Assembly: GCA_963971535.1 (NCBI GenBank) | Contig: OZ020585.1 | Location: 161,342,226-161,406,225, forward strand | Reading direction: 5' to 3' | DNA: 64,000 nt | DNA from: Notolepis coatsorum | Taxonomy: Eukaryota; Chordata; Actinopteri; Aulopiformes; Paralepididae | Part shown: in pieces, positions 11,646 to 21,659 of the stretch | Layout: the number at the start of each line of letters is the position of its first letter | Position numbering within the stretch: the stretch's first letter is position 1 | Translations under genes and position numbers: made by a program | The notes under the pieces: generated by a model | Seen by the model: the letters and a program-made list of their open reading frames with translations, nothing else | What the model was told of the DNA's origin: nothing | Databases searched by the model: none

Positions 11646-13230
11646 AAAAGTAAAACCAGAAGACGTGTTATAAGGTTTGGTCAAACCTGGTCCTACCCGG
11701 AACGTAGATCAGCGAAGTGCAGTCACAGACACCGTAGGAACACAGCCGCTCCTGTGTTGTTCGAACTGGGCAGCGTCGCCGCTCCAACCCGCACTACAGT
11801 CCTCTTTGTTGATGCAACCTTGCCGTCCTGGCTCAGGGCAGGGTCGACGAAACATCCCCTGTCAAGGATGACGTTGTAGTCAAGAGTGTAAAACATGTTA
11901 AAATCAAAGCACGTTCAACAGAATAGCATCAAGCTAACGGCCGCTCCAACCGTTCGGGCGCTACTGCCCCTGCTCGCGAGACGCCGAGCTAACGGCGCAC
12001 GCGACCAGAAGCGAGCTCACGGCGGCGCGCGAGAAGCTAAAGCTACCCCGCGCCAGGCCATGGCCTATAGCAGCAAGCTAACGTTACCTAGTGATCACGA
12101 CATGCTAGCACCGCAGCTAACAGCTGACTGGCTAACAGTAGGCCCAACCTAACCAGGCCATGCAGCGATCCCAGCAGGCTAACGCAGCAGTTAACAGCTG
12201 ACTGGCTAACCGTAAGCTAAGCAGCTATCACCTGAACATGTATACAATGACATAACACTCACCCAGACAGGCCGCCGTTCTGAACCTCTCCTCACTTTTT
12301 AAGAGAAAAGAGAAACAAGATGTCAACACTGCTTTACAACGGTGATTTTACCAACACCCGACGGAATCAGCACAATACCAAACTGGCCTGTGTAGCTGAC
12401 TTGAACATGGATCTGCCGCTATCGCACATCCATGCACATATCCCCTCGTGAAGGAATACTCTCATTTGGATATGAAAGATGGGGCCTTAACACGGTGACA
12501 GAGAGATGTCCACTCGTCCAGAACACACAGGGATCACCAGTGTTAATGGTCGCGGCCCACTAGTTAAAACTATAATGGTCTTCAGACCAAGGCCTTCTGT
12601 CGCCTAGGTGGCTGAACAAAGGACCCTAGCCTGGGGCCGGTTTCCATAAACATTGTCAAGTAGCCCCCATAGCACTAACAGACAAGTGGAGCCTGCCAGC
12701 AAAACACTACTCACCCAACCTGGAACGCACCGCTTCTCACAACAGCGGCATGTCCGACAGTTCAGCTGTGGCCTGACAGGTTTCACCCCAACAAACACAG
12801 CAAGGAACTGCAGTTGAGAAGCATGCAGCGGCGTGCTCCCAATACGAAAACCGGTGGAGGGTTTTTAGAATGATCATCATCTTCCAGACACTCCAGTACG
12901 AAGACAATATCGCCGTATTTTCTCGAAAATAGTGAGAGAGAAAATAAAGATATGATGTCAACGTATCCTTGTTTCCCAAAGCTGCTCCTAATCCTTTCTT
13001 CCATCATGGTGTCAAGTGTGGGGATCTACCGAGGCACTTCTTCCTTGTGGTGAAAGCGAGAAGGAGGAGAGCAGGTGACCACACACCTGCTTATGAAGGT
13101 AAACTGATGAGGGGTGTGGTCAGATGAATATTGGGATTAAAGGTACATTGTGGTCTTTATTCAGTGCGCGTGCACATATGCGAGATAGTGCAGTAGTGAT
13201 GCCAAGCAGAGCCCCTAACGGAACAGAACT

Positions 13231-13752
13231 GTACATCTGGAGGGGGTGGGTTGGACATTGAAGACTGGCACAGAGACTTTGAAAGACGATTTCACACGTT
13301 TAATGAACACACTAGACAAACATCAGTCTGTGTACACAAACACTGATGTGTCCATCAGTGGACCAATTGCATGCTTTCGCAGAGGACAGGAAGCATTCAG
13401 TCGACTCCTAAATTTTTATTCATGGTTAGGGGCTGCATGTCTCGTACACGGCCTGAAATTCATTGACAACTTCAATGTTTTCTGGAATAACCCAGAACGT
13501 TTTCAAAGAAATGGCTTCTTCCCAAATCGCTTAGATTCAAAGCTCCTATCAGCAAACATGCGTCATGCCTTGATGGCCTCCAAGAATATTAAGCTCATAC
13601 CAGCACGAGAGATAGTCATGAAGGACACAATCTCACCACGAAGTACAGCACAAGACGTCCCGTCCCCGTCCCCCCCCCCCATATCACACAAGGCCATCTC
13701 GTCTGATCAAATGTCCCCGAAAGCACAGTGCAGTCAGTACGGTACAGTATAG
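13231..13752 (+). pseudogene. L2 ORF1, C-terminal part (esterase-like domain)
   Basis: Open in frame from the truncation point to a TAG at 13750. It contains the end of the SGNH/GDSL esterase-like domain known from ORF1 of CR1/L2 elements: the VSISGPI segment, FSRLLNFYSWL and FIDNFNVFW, then NGFFPNRL. In the family the last motif usually reads DGLHPN-like, carrying the catalytic Asp and His. Here both positions differ (N and F), so the esterase site looks inactivated. A serine/proline-rich tail follows. The N-terminal half, including the catalytic Ser block, is missing. ORF2 starts 78 bp downstream. Confidence 0.75.
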
Positions 13753-13830
13753 CACAATTACCATGCCATCTCTCAAAACATACAAGTAATCATAACTAGC
13801 CAATGGCATGGTGAAAAATATACGCCACCA

Positions 13831-16689
13831 ATGCGTTTACCTGCTATTAACCTCAGGGCCATCACGGTCAAACCAAAGCAGACCTCCTCTAAAGAAGTCC
13901 AACAAATAAAATTAGCTTTCCTAAATGTCAGATCACTGAATAATAAAACATTCTTAGTAAATGATCTGATTAAAGAAAATAACTTAGATTGCATCTGCCT
14001 AGTAGAGACATGGCTAAATAATGACACAGCTACATCAATAATGATAGAAGCTTGTCCACCAGACTATAACTTTTTTCAAATACCCAGAAAAAATAAAAGG
14101 GGCGGAGGAGTTGCAGCAATCTTCTCCTCAAAACTCTTGTTTAGAATCACAGAACTAGGCGAGTTCATGTCAATGGAATATCTTGCCATTGAACTAAAAA
14201 CAGAATCAACTATTATTGTCACAATATACCGCCCGCCTAGACACTCACCAATATTTATACAGGAGCTCTCTGAACTGATCTCACTATGTGTTACCGGATA
14301 TGATAAGGTGATCCTAAATGGAGACCTGAACATCCATTTTAATAAGAAAACAGACTCCAAAACTATGGAACTAAAAAATCTACTGGATAGCTTTGACCTA
14401 ATACAGCATATAACAAATGCAACTCACCGGCTTGGGAATACACTAGACTTAGTTATAACAACAACTGGGCTAAGCATAACAAATATCTCAATAACTGAAT
14501 TACCTCTCTCCGACCATCACTGTATATTTTTTGATACTCAAATAACCCTTACTAAAACAAAAAAAGAAATCATAGTTAAAAAGAGGCTCCTAAACGACAA
14601 AGCTGAATCAAAGTTCATTGATCTTATCAGACTACATGAACCACACAATCATGACAGCTCTCTAAATGAAATGGTAGAAAATCTCAATGATGCAATGTCA
14701 TCTATATTAAATTCTGTCGCCCCATTAAAAACGAAAAAGAAGAAAACTAGAGCCTCGCCCTGGTTAAACTATAATACGGTCAACGAAGAAAAAAGGAAAT
14801 GTCGTGCAGCGGAGCGAAAATGGAGAAAAACAAAAACCACCATATGCTGTGATATATACAAAGATGCTTTAACTGCTTATAATAAAACCATCCGCTTAGC
14901 AAGGAAAGATTACTTCTCTAAAATCATTACAGAAAATGCTGGAAACTCCAGAATCCTCTTTTCCACTATTAATGTACTACTCAACACTGCCCCTACACCT
15001 CCTCAGTCATCAACGGTTAAGTGTGAAGAACTTGCACTATTCTTTAACAACAAAATAACCTTGATCAGGGCCAGCATTACTCATGATGGAAATAAAGTTG
15101 ATTGCGGCAAACCATGCAATGTAACCATGAGAAGTTTCACATGCATCACATTAGATGTACTCTGCAAAACTGTCTCAGAATGTAACTCCTCCACCTCAGA
15201 CATTGACCCTATACCTACAGCTTTCTTCAAACGGGTATTTAATAGTGTTTCAAGCCCTGTGCTAGATATCATAAACACTTCCCTTAGGACTGGTATTTTC
15301 CCGGATGCCTTTAAAACAGCAGTTGTAAAGCCATTACTAAAAAAAACTAACTTGGATAGTAATGAAATGGCAAATTATCGTCCAATATCCAACCTACCAT
15401 TCATTAGTAAAGTACTTGAAGAGATAGTTTCAGTTCAAATAAATTCCTTTCTTGAAGAAAACAACATCTTAGAAGAATTTCAGTCAGGATTCAGAAAATA
15501 TCATAGCACTGAAACTGCCCTCACCAAAATAATCAGTGACCTCAGACTAAACTCTGACGAGAATAAGATCTCCATCCTTATCCTGTTAGATCTCAGTGCA
15601 GCATTTGATACAATCGATCACGATATTCTAATCGATCGTCTTGAAAACCATGTCGGTTTCTCAGACCATGTGCTGGGCTGGTTTAAAACATACATCAGAG
15701 GGAGGAAATTCTATGTTAAACTAGGAGATCACATGTCTGATATATACGACAACAACTATGGAGTTGCACAAGGGAGTTGCTTAGGTCCTTTACTCTTCTC
15801 CCTTTACATGTTACCGCTGGGTGATATCATCAGAGAACATAATGTAGATTTCCATAGCTATGCGGATGATACACAACTGTACATATCTGCTGAACCAAAT
15901 GATACAGCGATTAGCTCCATTACAGACTGCTTACTGGCAATAAATAAATGGATGAGTAAGAACTTCCTGAAACTAAACGAGAACAAAACTGAAATTCTAA
16001 TTATCGGCTCCAAAACTAAAAAAGAAACATTAATAAAGAACCTGGGGGGACTAACCCCTTGGATCAAATCTGAGGTCACTAGTCTTGGGGTTATCATAGA
16101 TTCAGAGCTGAACTTCAATTCTCATATTAGCAAAGTGACGAAAACATCGTTCTTCCATCTCAGAAATATAGCAAAAGTACGACCATTTATTAATCAGAAC
16201 GATGCTGAGAAGCTAATTCATGCATTCATATCTAGCCGGTTAGACTACTGTAATGCACTTTTCACAGGTCTCCCTAAGAAAACCACAGAGAGGCTTCAGC
16301 TAATCCAAAACTCTGCAGCCCGACTGCTAACTAGAACCAAAAGGAGAGAGCACATTAGTCCAGTCCTAGCCGCTTTACACTGGCTTCCTGTAACATTTAG
16401 AATTGACTTTAAGGTCCTTCTCCTTACATACAAAGCTCTAAATGGACAGGGACCTAGCTACATCGCCAACACTCTAATAAATTACACACCAGCAAGAACA
16501 CTGCGATCATCAGCTGCTGGACTACTAGAGGCTCCCAGAAGCAGTCAAAAGAGGATCGGTAATGCAGCCTTTATCAACTATGCCCCAAAACTATGGAACA
16601 AACTACCCCAAAACATCAGGGAAGCCAACTCGCTAGACATCTTTAAAAGACAGCTTAAAACCTATCTCTTTGCTCAGGCATTTCACTGA
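13831..16689 (+). CDS. L2 ORF2: endonuclease and reverse transcriptase, intact frame
   Basis: 952 codons without interruption. The N-terminal APE-type endonuclease (about residues 25-250) shows FLNVRSLNNK, LVETWLNND with the catalytic Glu, IYRPPRHSP, NGDLNIHFN and the terminal LSDHHC motif. The reverse transcriptase (about 480-760) shows NYRPISNLPFISKVLE, LLDLSAAFDTIDHDIL, GVAQGSCLGPLLFSLY and YADDTQLY. The C-terminal region has SRLDYCNALFTGLP, LHWLPVTFRIDFKVL and APKLWNKLP, typical of the L2 clade. It would nick target DNA and prime cDNA synthesis in the nucleus. This is the best-preserved large protein in the window. The element lacks its promoter and full ORF1, so autonomous mobility is unlikely. 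Confidence 0.95.
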   Translation: MRLPAINLRAITVKPKQTSSKEVQQIKLAFLNVRSLNNKTFLVNDLIKENNLDCICLVETWLNNDTATSIMIEACPPDYNFFQIPRKNKRGGGVAAIFSSKLLFRITELGEFMSMEYLAIELKTESTIIVTIYRPPRHSPIFIQELSELISLCVTGYDKVILNGDLNIHFNKKTDSKTMELKNLLDSFDLIQHITNATHRLGNTLDLVITTTGLSITNISITELPLSDHHCIFFDTQITLTKTKKEIIVKKRLLNDKAESKFIDLIRLHEPHNHDSSLNEMVENLNDAMSSILNSVAPLKTKKKKTRASPWLNYNTVNEEKRKCRAAERKWRKTKTTICCDIYKDALTAYNKTIRLARKDYFSKIITENAGNSRILFSTINVLLNTAPTPPQSSTVKCEELALFFNNKITLIRASITHDGNKVDCGKPCNVTMRSFTCITLDVLCKTVSECNSSTSDIDPIPTAFFKRVFNSVSSPVLDIINTSLRTGIFPDAFKTAVVKPLLKKTNLDSNEMANYRPISNLPFISKVLEEIVSVQINSFLEENNILEEFQSGFRKYHSTETALTKIISDLRLNSDENKISILILLDLSAAFDTIDHDILIDRLENHVGFSDHVLGWFKTYIRGRKFYVKLGDHMSDIYDNNYGVAQGSCLGPLLFSLYMLPLGDIIREHNVDFHSYADDTQLYISAEPNDTAISSITDCLLAINKWMSKNFLKLNENKTEILIIGSKTKKETLIKNLGGLTPWIKSEVTSLGVIIDSELNFNSHISKVTKTSFFHLRNIAKVRPFINQNDAEKLIHAFISSRLDYCNALFTGLPKKTTERLQLIQNSAARLLTRTKRREHISPVLAALHWLPVTFRIDFKVLLLTYKALNGQGPSYIANTLINYTPARTLRSSAAGLLEAPRSSQKRIGNAAFINYAPKLWNKLPQNIREANSLDIFKRQLKTYLFAQAFH

Positions 16690-17353
16690 TAGATATCTGC
16701 TACCACCTAGTGGCAAGAGGAAACATCAGGGATATCCTGACACAACTTGTATTTATTCTTACCCTGCCTACTCTTTTACACTGCCTATCAAATTCATGTG
16801 TCGGTTATTGCACTTTTTACCTCTTACTGATGACTATTTTTAAACTGAATCATTTTAAACTATTCTTATTATTTGCTAGATCCAAATGTGAAACACTGAT
16901 TATTTATGACTATTTTTAAACTGAATCATTTTATTCTTATTATTTGCTAGATCCAAATGTGAAACACTGATTATTTGTTCATGAATTACAGGAGTATTAC
17001 TGAATAGAGAGCCTATTAGGATGCTAGATCCTAATGTGAAACACTGTGATTTGCCATATCTTGCTATGCTCGCTCATGCCTGTATTTTTTATGTCCGTTC
17101 TATTTTATAATTTTTTGACTATTTTTAAACTGAATCATTTTAAACAATTTTTACTATTTGTGTTACTGAAAACTGTAAGCGGAGAGCCTATTGGGATGCT
17201 AGATCCTAATGTGAAACACTGTGATTCTACCTGTCTATCTTTTTATGCTCGCTTATGCCTGTATTTTTTGCTGTTGTGAAGCACTTTGAACTGCAACCTC
17301 TGTATGAAAAGTGCTATACAAATAAAGTTATTATTATTATTATTATTATTTTA

Positions 17354-17404
17354 CGGGGGCCAGTTTCGAGTTGCAGCCTCCCGTAGGTGTTCTTTGAGAG
17401 CTCA
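17354..17404 (-). mobile_element. LINE-C 3' fragment, right part
   Basis: gggggccagtttcga, followed by a run ending ctctttgagag, matches 20913-20963 of the LINE-C copy with a few substitutions, in the same orientation and correct order relative to 7541-7659. Similarity stops after gagag, which marks the 5' truncation point of this copy. Confidence 0.65.
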
Positions 17405-17814
17405 CTTTTATTGCGCCGCTGGTAAAGCTGAAGCCTTGCTAACTGTCTTCTTAGATGACGCACACTAATGTGTATATTATCTGTAACAGCAAGGCATAAA
17501 GCTATTTCAGCCTGTGTCAGCTGTCAGGCCTTGATTGAAGAGATATGTGACGTGGTGATCAATATCCTCCTGCTCCTCTGACATTGCGACAGTGAATGAT
17601 GTTTCCTGCAGTGATTTAATATACTAGACTATCGTTTCGTTTTCTCGAGATCTCAAGAAAATTATCCCGTTATCTCGGGAAAATAACATTTGTTATTTCG
17701 AGATAATGACATAAATAACTCGAGATCTCGGGAAAACAAATTAAATTACCTCGTTATCACGGGAATACGGAGTAAATAAAATGTATGGTCTCTTAGGGCT
17801 TCCGTAGTAAGGTA

Positions 17815-18377
17815 CTGAATGACGTGACAATAAATGTATCTGAATCTGAATGTTAGTATATTAGGAAGAGAGAGATGACGGTAGAGGACCGTAAGAAGGT
17901 GAGTATTTTTCATCTCAAAAATTGATTGAAGAAGTGTGTCTTTAGTCGACGGTGAAAGATTGGTCGGGTAATATTGTAATTATCATTTTCCAATCAAACG
18001 GCGGCGCTCTTCTGTAACAAGCAGCCGATGCGCTCTGTGCCGGAGTGCGGCTGCTGAGTGAAAGATAATCATGGATCATGTGCCGAGCGACGTGCTCCAC
18101 TCTCCTCCACTTCACCTCAGATTCATAAATGTGATGGTTTGGACTGAATAATACTCTCCAAAATAAATAATAACAACTCTCTGACATCCACACTCATTTC
18201 ACCATGGCTGCCATACTGGGCAAAACTAACTGTCACTCACAAGAAGATGAAAACCAAAGTACCACCAATAGACCTGTTTGCTGTATACAAACATACCGTG
18301 TTCGAGCCAATCAGCAATACCGACTGAGTCACGTGACTAAGTTGCCCACTACCTGCGCAAGCTGCTGCGCTAAAAAG
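17815..18377. other. No gene recognised
   Basis: Begins with a gacaataaatgtatctgaatc LINE-tail-like word, otherwise unassigned. It runs to the target duplication of the second SINE. Confidence 0.45.
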
Positions 18378-18386
18378 GTACGATGG

Positions 18387-18871
18387 AGGGGCGGCTACGT
18401 GGCGTAGTGGGCAAGGCGCTCGCCACGAATGCGGAGACGCTGGGCTCGCCTGTTCGAGCCCAGCGCTCCACATTGCTTTCAGTTTAGCTGGTCGTTCATA
18501 CTAATACACATTGGCCGTATTAGGGGGTGGGAAACTGATGGGTGGGGATCGGGCGTTGTGGACAGCGACTCCTACAGGTCGGTTGGTGCGCCTGCGCAGT
18601 AGAATCAGGAAGTGTCGGGGGCAGCGTGAGCCTCCCACGCATTACTCCTCGCCACTGAGAGATCGAGCTGCGCAGGTGAAAAGATGCGACTGCTGTTACC
18701 TCAAGTACCAGAGGGGACTTGTGCTATGTATGACTTAGTCCACATTGCAGCCGGCTTGTGGGAGGCAAGAAACAGCGTTCGTGACAGGGGAGGGTTGAAT
18801 TGGATGATACGAAATTGGGATGGGAGAAAAATATAGAAAATGGGAGAAAAAGTGGATAAAAAAAAAGAAAA
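18387..18871 (+). mobile_element. tRNA-derived SINE, copy 2
   Basis: The tRNA-like head has A-box tggcgtagtggg and B-box gttcgagccc. The body matches copy 1 at 11195 (tagggggtgggaaactga, gcgttgtggacagcga, gcgcctgcgcag). An A-rich tail ends near 18871. GTACGATGG flanks it (18378-18386, 18872-18880), extended by AAAAG on both sides with one indel. The tail is degenerate (gggagaaaaagtggataaaa), suggesting an older insertion than copy 1. Confidence 0.88.
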
Positions 18872-18880
18872 GTACGATGG

Positions 18881-19803
18881 GGCTCTATGGAGAAACCACG
18901 ACTAAAAGTTGTTTCAAACTAAAACGGCTGGATGTCATTTAGTCAAATCAGCAGCATGGCTGAGTGTGAGTCATTCACCTTTTACATATCTAGCTTTGGC
19001 ATGGATTGATTGTTTAGATTGCTACAGTAGCATGGCAAACAAATGCAAATATATTGTAGTCTGCCCCGTTTTTCTGATCAGGATTACGTTCCTTTTGCCC
19101 CCTTGATGTGTAAACGAGAAACACGTCTACTGTAAGACTGAGATAATACAAGAAAACTTCAATAATCGTGTGTGTGTGTCTGTGTGTTGATTCAGAGGGC
19201 TCCAGGCTGTTCTATTTGAAATGCCGCGACCGTCTTCCACATGGTGCATAATGTACTTTTATCAGATAATAAGATACAAAGGCTTGACAGCTCATACAGC
19301 CATCAATACGAACAAGAACTGCTACCACATTAAAAAGGTAAACGTTTTACCACCGCTGAATAAAGTGGTGCCAGTAACCATGGTGATGTAACTTTGCAAA
19401 GGTTCCACGAGGAAAACGTATGTTGTAGATTAGGGAACGACGAAAGAAAATACTGACTAAAATGTAAACAAAAGTAGGTTGTTTACGAGGAAAACTCCAC
19501 CGGATGAACCATAACCTATATTTTCTTTCTTTGTATTGCTCACAGAGGAGCCGAGTGCCACTAGTGTATACGTGACGAAAGTAGCATGGGCTTTAAGACG
19601 CCCAGGCCCCAGGGCCTGATAGGCCCCGGTTGTTATTTACTGTAGGTCCCAGCCTGACATAATTAAAGGGCCGCTGATCTAGACCACACTGATAGCGTAA
19701 AAGGTCCAGAGCCTCCCTGGCAGTAATGACAGAGCAGGTCACAGTCAGGGGGTCAGAGTGTTTAGCAGACACCGCGTGGCCCTTCCAAGCTCGCCTAACG
19801 ACT
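18881..19803. other. No gene recognised
   Basis: AT-rich single-copy-looking DNA with a short GT tract near 19168-19190. No conserved reading frame, RNA gene or transposon end was recognised. Confidence 0.45.
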
Positions 19804-20124
19804 GAGCCAATCACAGGACACAAACACTGCTTGTTCCTCAGCCAATCACAGGACACACACATTGCTTGTTCCTCAGCCAATCACAGGACACAAACACTGC
19901 TTGTTCCTCAGCCAATCACAGGACACAAACACTGCTTGTTCCTCAGCCAATCATAGGACACAAACACTGCTTGTTCCTCAGCCAATCACAGGACACAAAC
20001 ACTGCTTGTTCCTCAGCCAATCACAGGACACACACACTGCTTGTTCCTCAGCCAATCACAGGACACAAACACTGCTTGTTCCTCAGCCAATCACAGGACA
20101 CAAACACTGCTTGTTCCTCAGCCA
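19804..20124. repeat. 35-bp minisatellite with CCAAT box in each unit
   Basis: Nine tandem units based on ccaatcacaggacacaaaca plus ctgcttgttcctcag. Each unit junction reads agccaatca, a full match to the NF-Y CCAAT-box consensus. Variation between units is very low (aaac versus acac; one cata), so expansion or homogenisation was recent. Open frames through it are periodic artefacts. Confidence 0.95.
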
Positions 20125-20223
20125 AGCTGACGATGACAAAATACTGCAAGTGTCAAAAGAAAACTTTTTTTTTCCATGCAAGTTTGGTGTGCAAACCAAG
20201 CGTTTACCCCTCCCAGACGGCTG

Positions 20224-20338
20224 CATCATGTTAGCAGGACAAGGCTGTACCATTTTAGCTAGTTTACCATTCACAACCCATACCAATCATGTTAGCAAGA
20301 CAACGCTGTACCATTTGAGCTAGTTTACCATTCACAAC
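20224..20338. repeat. Pair of about 57-bp repeats, left flank of LINE-C
   Basis: Two tandem units containing catgttagcaagacaa, gctgtaccattttagc and tagtttaccattcacaac. Near-identical paired units lie at 28370-28488 on the other side of the LINE. They could be a target-site duplication of about 115 bp or a pre-existing array that the LINE split. Confidence 0.85.
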
Positions 20339-20340
20339 AC

Positions 20341-20380
<40 letters not shown>
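20341..20380. repeat. (ATTG)n microsatellite, LINE-C tail
   Basis: Ten tetranucleotides at the position of the 3' tail of the minus-strand LINE; on that strand the tail reads (CAAT)n. Confidence 0.9.
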
Positions 20381-20382
<2 letters not shown>

Positions 20383-20904
20383 AATTGTATTAACAGATTG
20401 CAGAATGGGTACAATACAGTACAGCTCAATACACACAATTGTTAAGGGGATGCAGACCAGAGAAAGACTTTCGTCTTGTTTACATCAGGGTCCCCCATTT
20501 TCAATTCATCATAACATATATGACATACATGACATACAGATAAACAGTACTGCTACATCTATACATTTATGACATACCAGATTTACAAATACAGTACTGT
20601 TTTTGATACAAGAAGAGTCTAAAAAAGAGAGTATATACATTTGACGAAGAAACTGTACATTGGAGGAGGTTGGTAGGTAGGAGGTTGGTAGGTGGGTGGA
20701 GGGGGGGGGTTGGGTGGATGGGATGGGGTGGGGTGGGGGGGAAACTGTACATAGGAGGTATTGGGGTGGGGGGGGGGTTGGGTAGGCGGGGTGGGTAACT
20801 GTACATTGGATTATCGACGAAACCTTACTTGGTCCCAAGAAGAGGGTCTTGTGTATTATTGGGTTTAATAGGACATTTATTGTACATTGGAGGGGGTTGC
20901 GTTA

Positions 20905-21169
20905 GGACATTTACAGGGGCCAGTTTCGAATTGCAGTCTCTCGTAGGTGCTCTTTGAGAGTGGTTTTGAAAGTGGGTAGTAATTCACATTACTTTACAGC
21001 TGTGGGTAGGGCGTTCCACATTGATGTGGCATAATTGCGAAACGTGTTTAGTCCTTTGTTTGAGCCAAATCTGGGTTGAACATGATTTGTGGAGCTCCCT
21101 CTGGTGTTGTGGTCGTGGTATTCACTGACCTTTGGGAAGTATTTTGACATGTACATGGGTACCTTAGTC
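20905..21169 (-). pseudogene. LINE-C C-terminal coding end
   Basis: On the minus strand this encodes YMSKYFPKVSEYHDHNTRGS and MWNALPTAV, followed by an in-frame TAA and then a further conserved stretch (FKTTLKEHLRETAIRNWPL) before the final stop. The first stop therefore truncates the last 30 or so residues. The frame continues from 25715 upstream; the hAT element inserted at a HYT codon triplet in this C-terminal region. Confidence 0.75.
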
Positions 21170-21659
21170 GTGTAGTGCAGGGGTTCCCAAACTTTTCAGG
21201 CCGCGACCCAAAAATAACGGGGTCAGAGAGCCGCGACCCCCACTATTATACGAGGTACATTTTTATTTTATTTTTTTATAAATGGAAATGTATGGTTGAA
21301 ACATGCACACGTTCAAACGCACACACACTAATAAGCATTGGAGGCTTTTAACCAGGGCCGGACTGGGGAAATCATTCAGGCCAGGAAATATAGTGCAAAA
21401 TATAGCCCCAGTCAGGCCACTTTTTAAGCAGGGTGTCTGGGGGTCCCCCACCAGGACATTTCTTGTTACAAAGACTTCATTTCCTGCATTCTGGTGCAGG
21501 ATTTTTTTTATTTGTACCCTTTAAATGCCAGTGTTTGTGATGGCATCACAAATTATTGTTAAAAAACAGGCTAGCATATGTATGATTAGCAACAACACTG
21601 ATTTTGATGGATTTTCAGTTTTTTTGTAATGTCAGATTGAAAATAATACAATCTTTTAT

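Larger units (their letters stand above)
7953..13230. mobile_element. Non-autonomous 5.3-kb TIR DNA element
   Basis: Left terminus 7953-7994 and right terminus 13188-13229 are perfect 42-bp inverted repeats (gttctgttccgttagggg start). No transposase frame or conserved catalytic motif was seen. The interior contains two 5S rRNA-like segments (8484-8598, 9269-9378), a complete tRNA-derived SINE (11195-11645) with its own target duplication, and a CpG-rich block with repeated gctaacg words (11930-12230). The right end lacks the ggttatagccataacc cap present in the adjacent MITE, perhaps lost where the L2 element starts. Superfamily not assigned. Confidence 0.7.
13231..17352 (+). mobile_element. 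L2-clade LINE, 5'-truncated
   Basis: It contains the end of ORF1, a complete ORF2, a 3' UTR of about 650 bp with internal repeats (gactatttttaaactgaatc recurs near 16833, 16908 and 17117; gctagatccaaatgtg-type blocks also recur) and a terminal (att)n tail after gtgctatacaaataaag. The 5' end is lost exactly where the TIR element ends. On its right it meets a LINE-C fragment. No target duplication could be recognised. Confidence 0.9.
7309..17806. mobile_element. Outer palindromic MITE-like element, split by nested insertions
   Basis: The left end (7309, ggaagccctaagag) and right end (agggcttccgta, ending 17806) are inverted and continue inward as matching arms with catacattttatttactccg. GTAAGGTA flanks both ends (7301-7308 and 17807-17814), an 8-bp duplication typical of hAT-like insertions. 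Arms 7309-7540 and about 17610-17806 contain repeats of cgttatctcgagataac. Everything between is later insertion: a LINE 3' fragment, two TIR elements, a SINE and an L2 LINE. Two separate half-elements remain possible, but the shared 8-bp flank favours one split element. Confidence 0.6.

Noticed and set aside
11195..18871. tRNA genes at the SINE heads
   Set aside because: The A and B boxes belong to SINEs with bodies, A-rich tails and target duplications; no clean cloverleaf with matching acceptor stem was seen.
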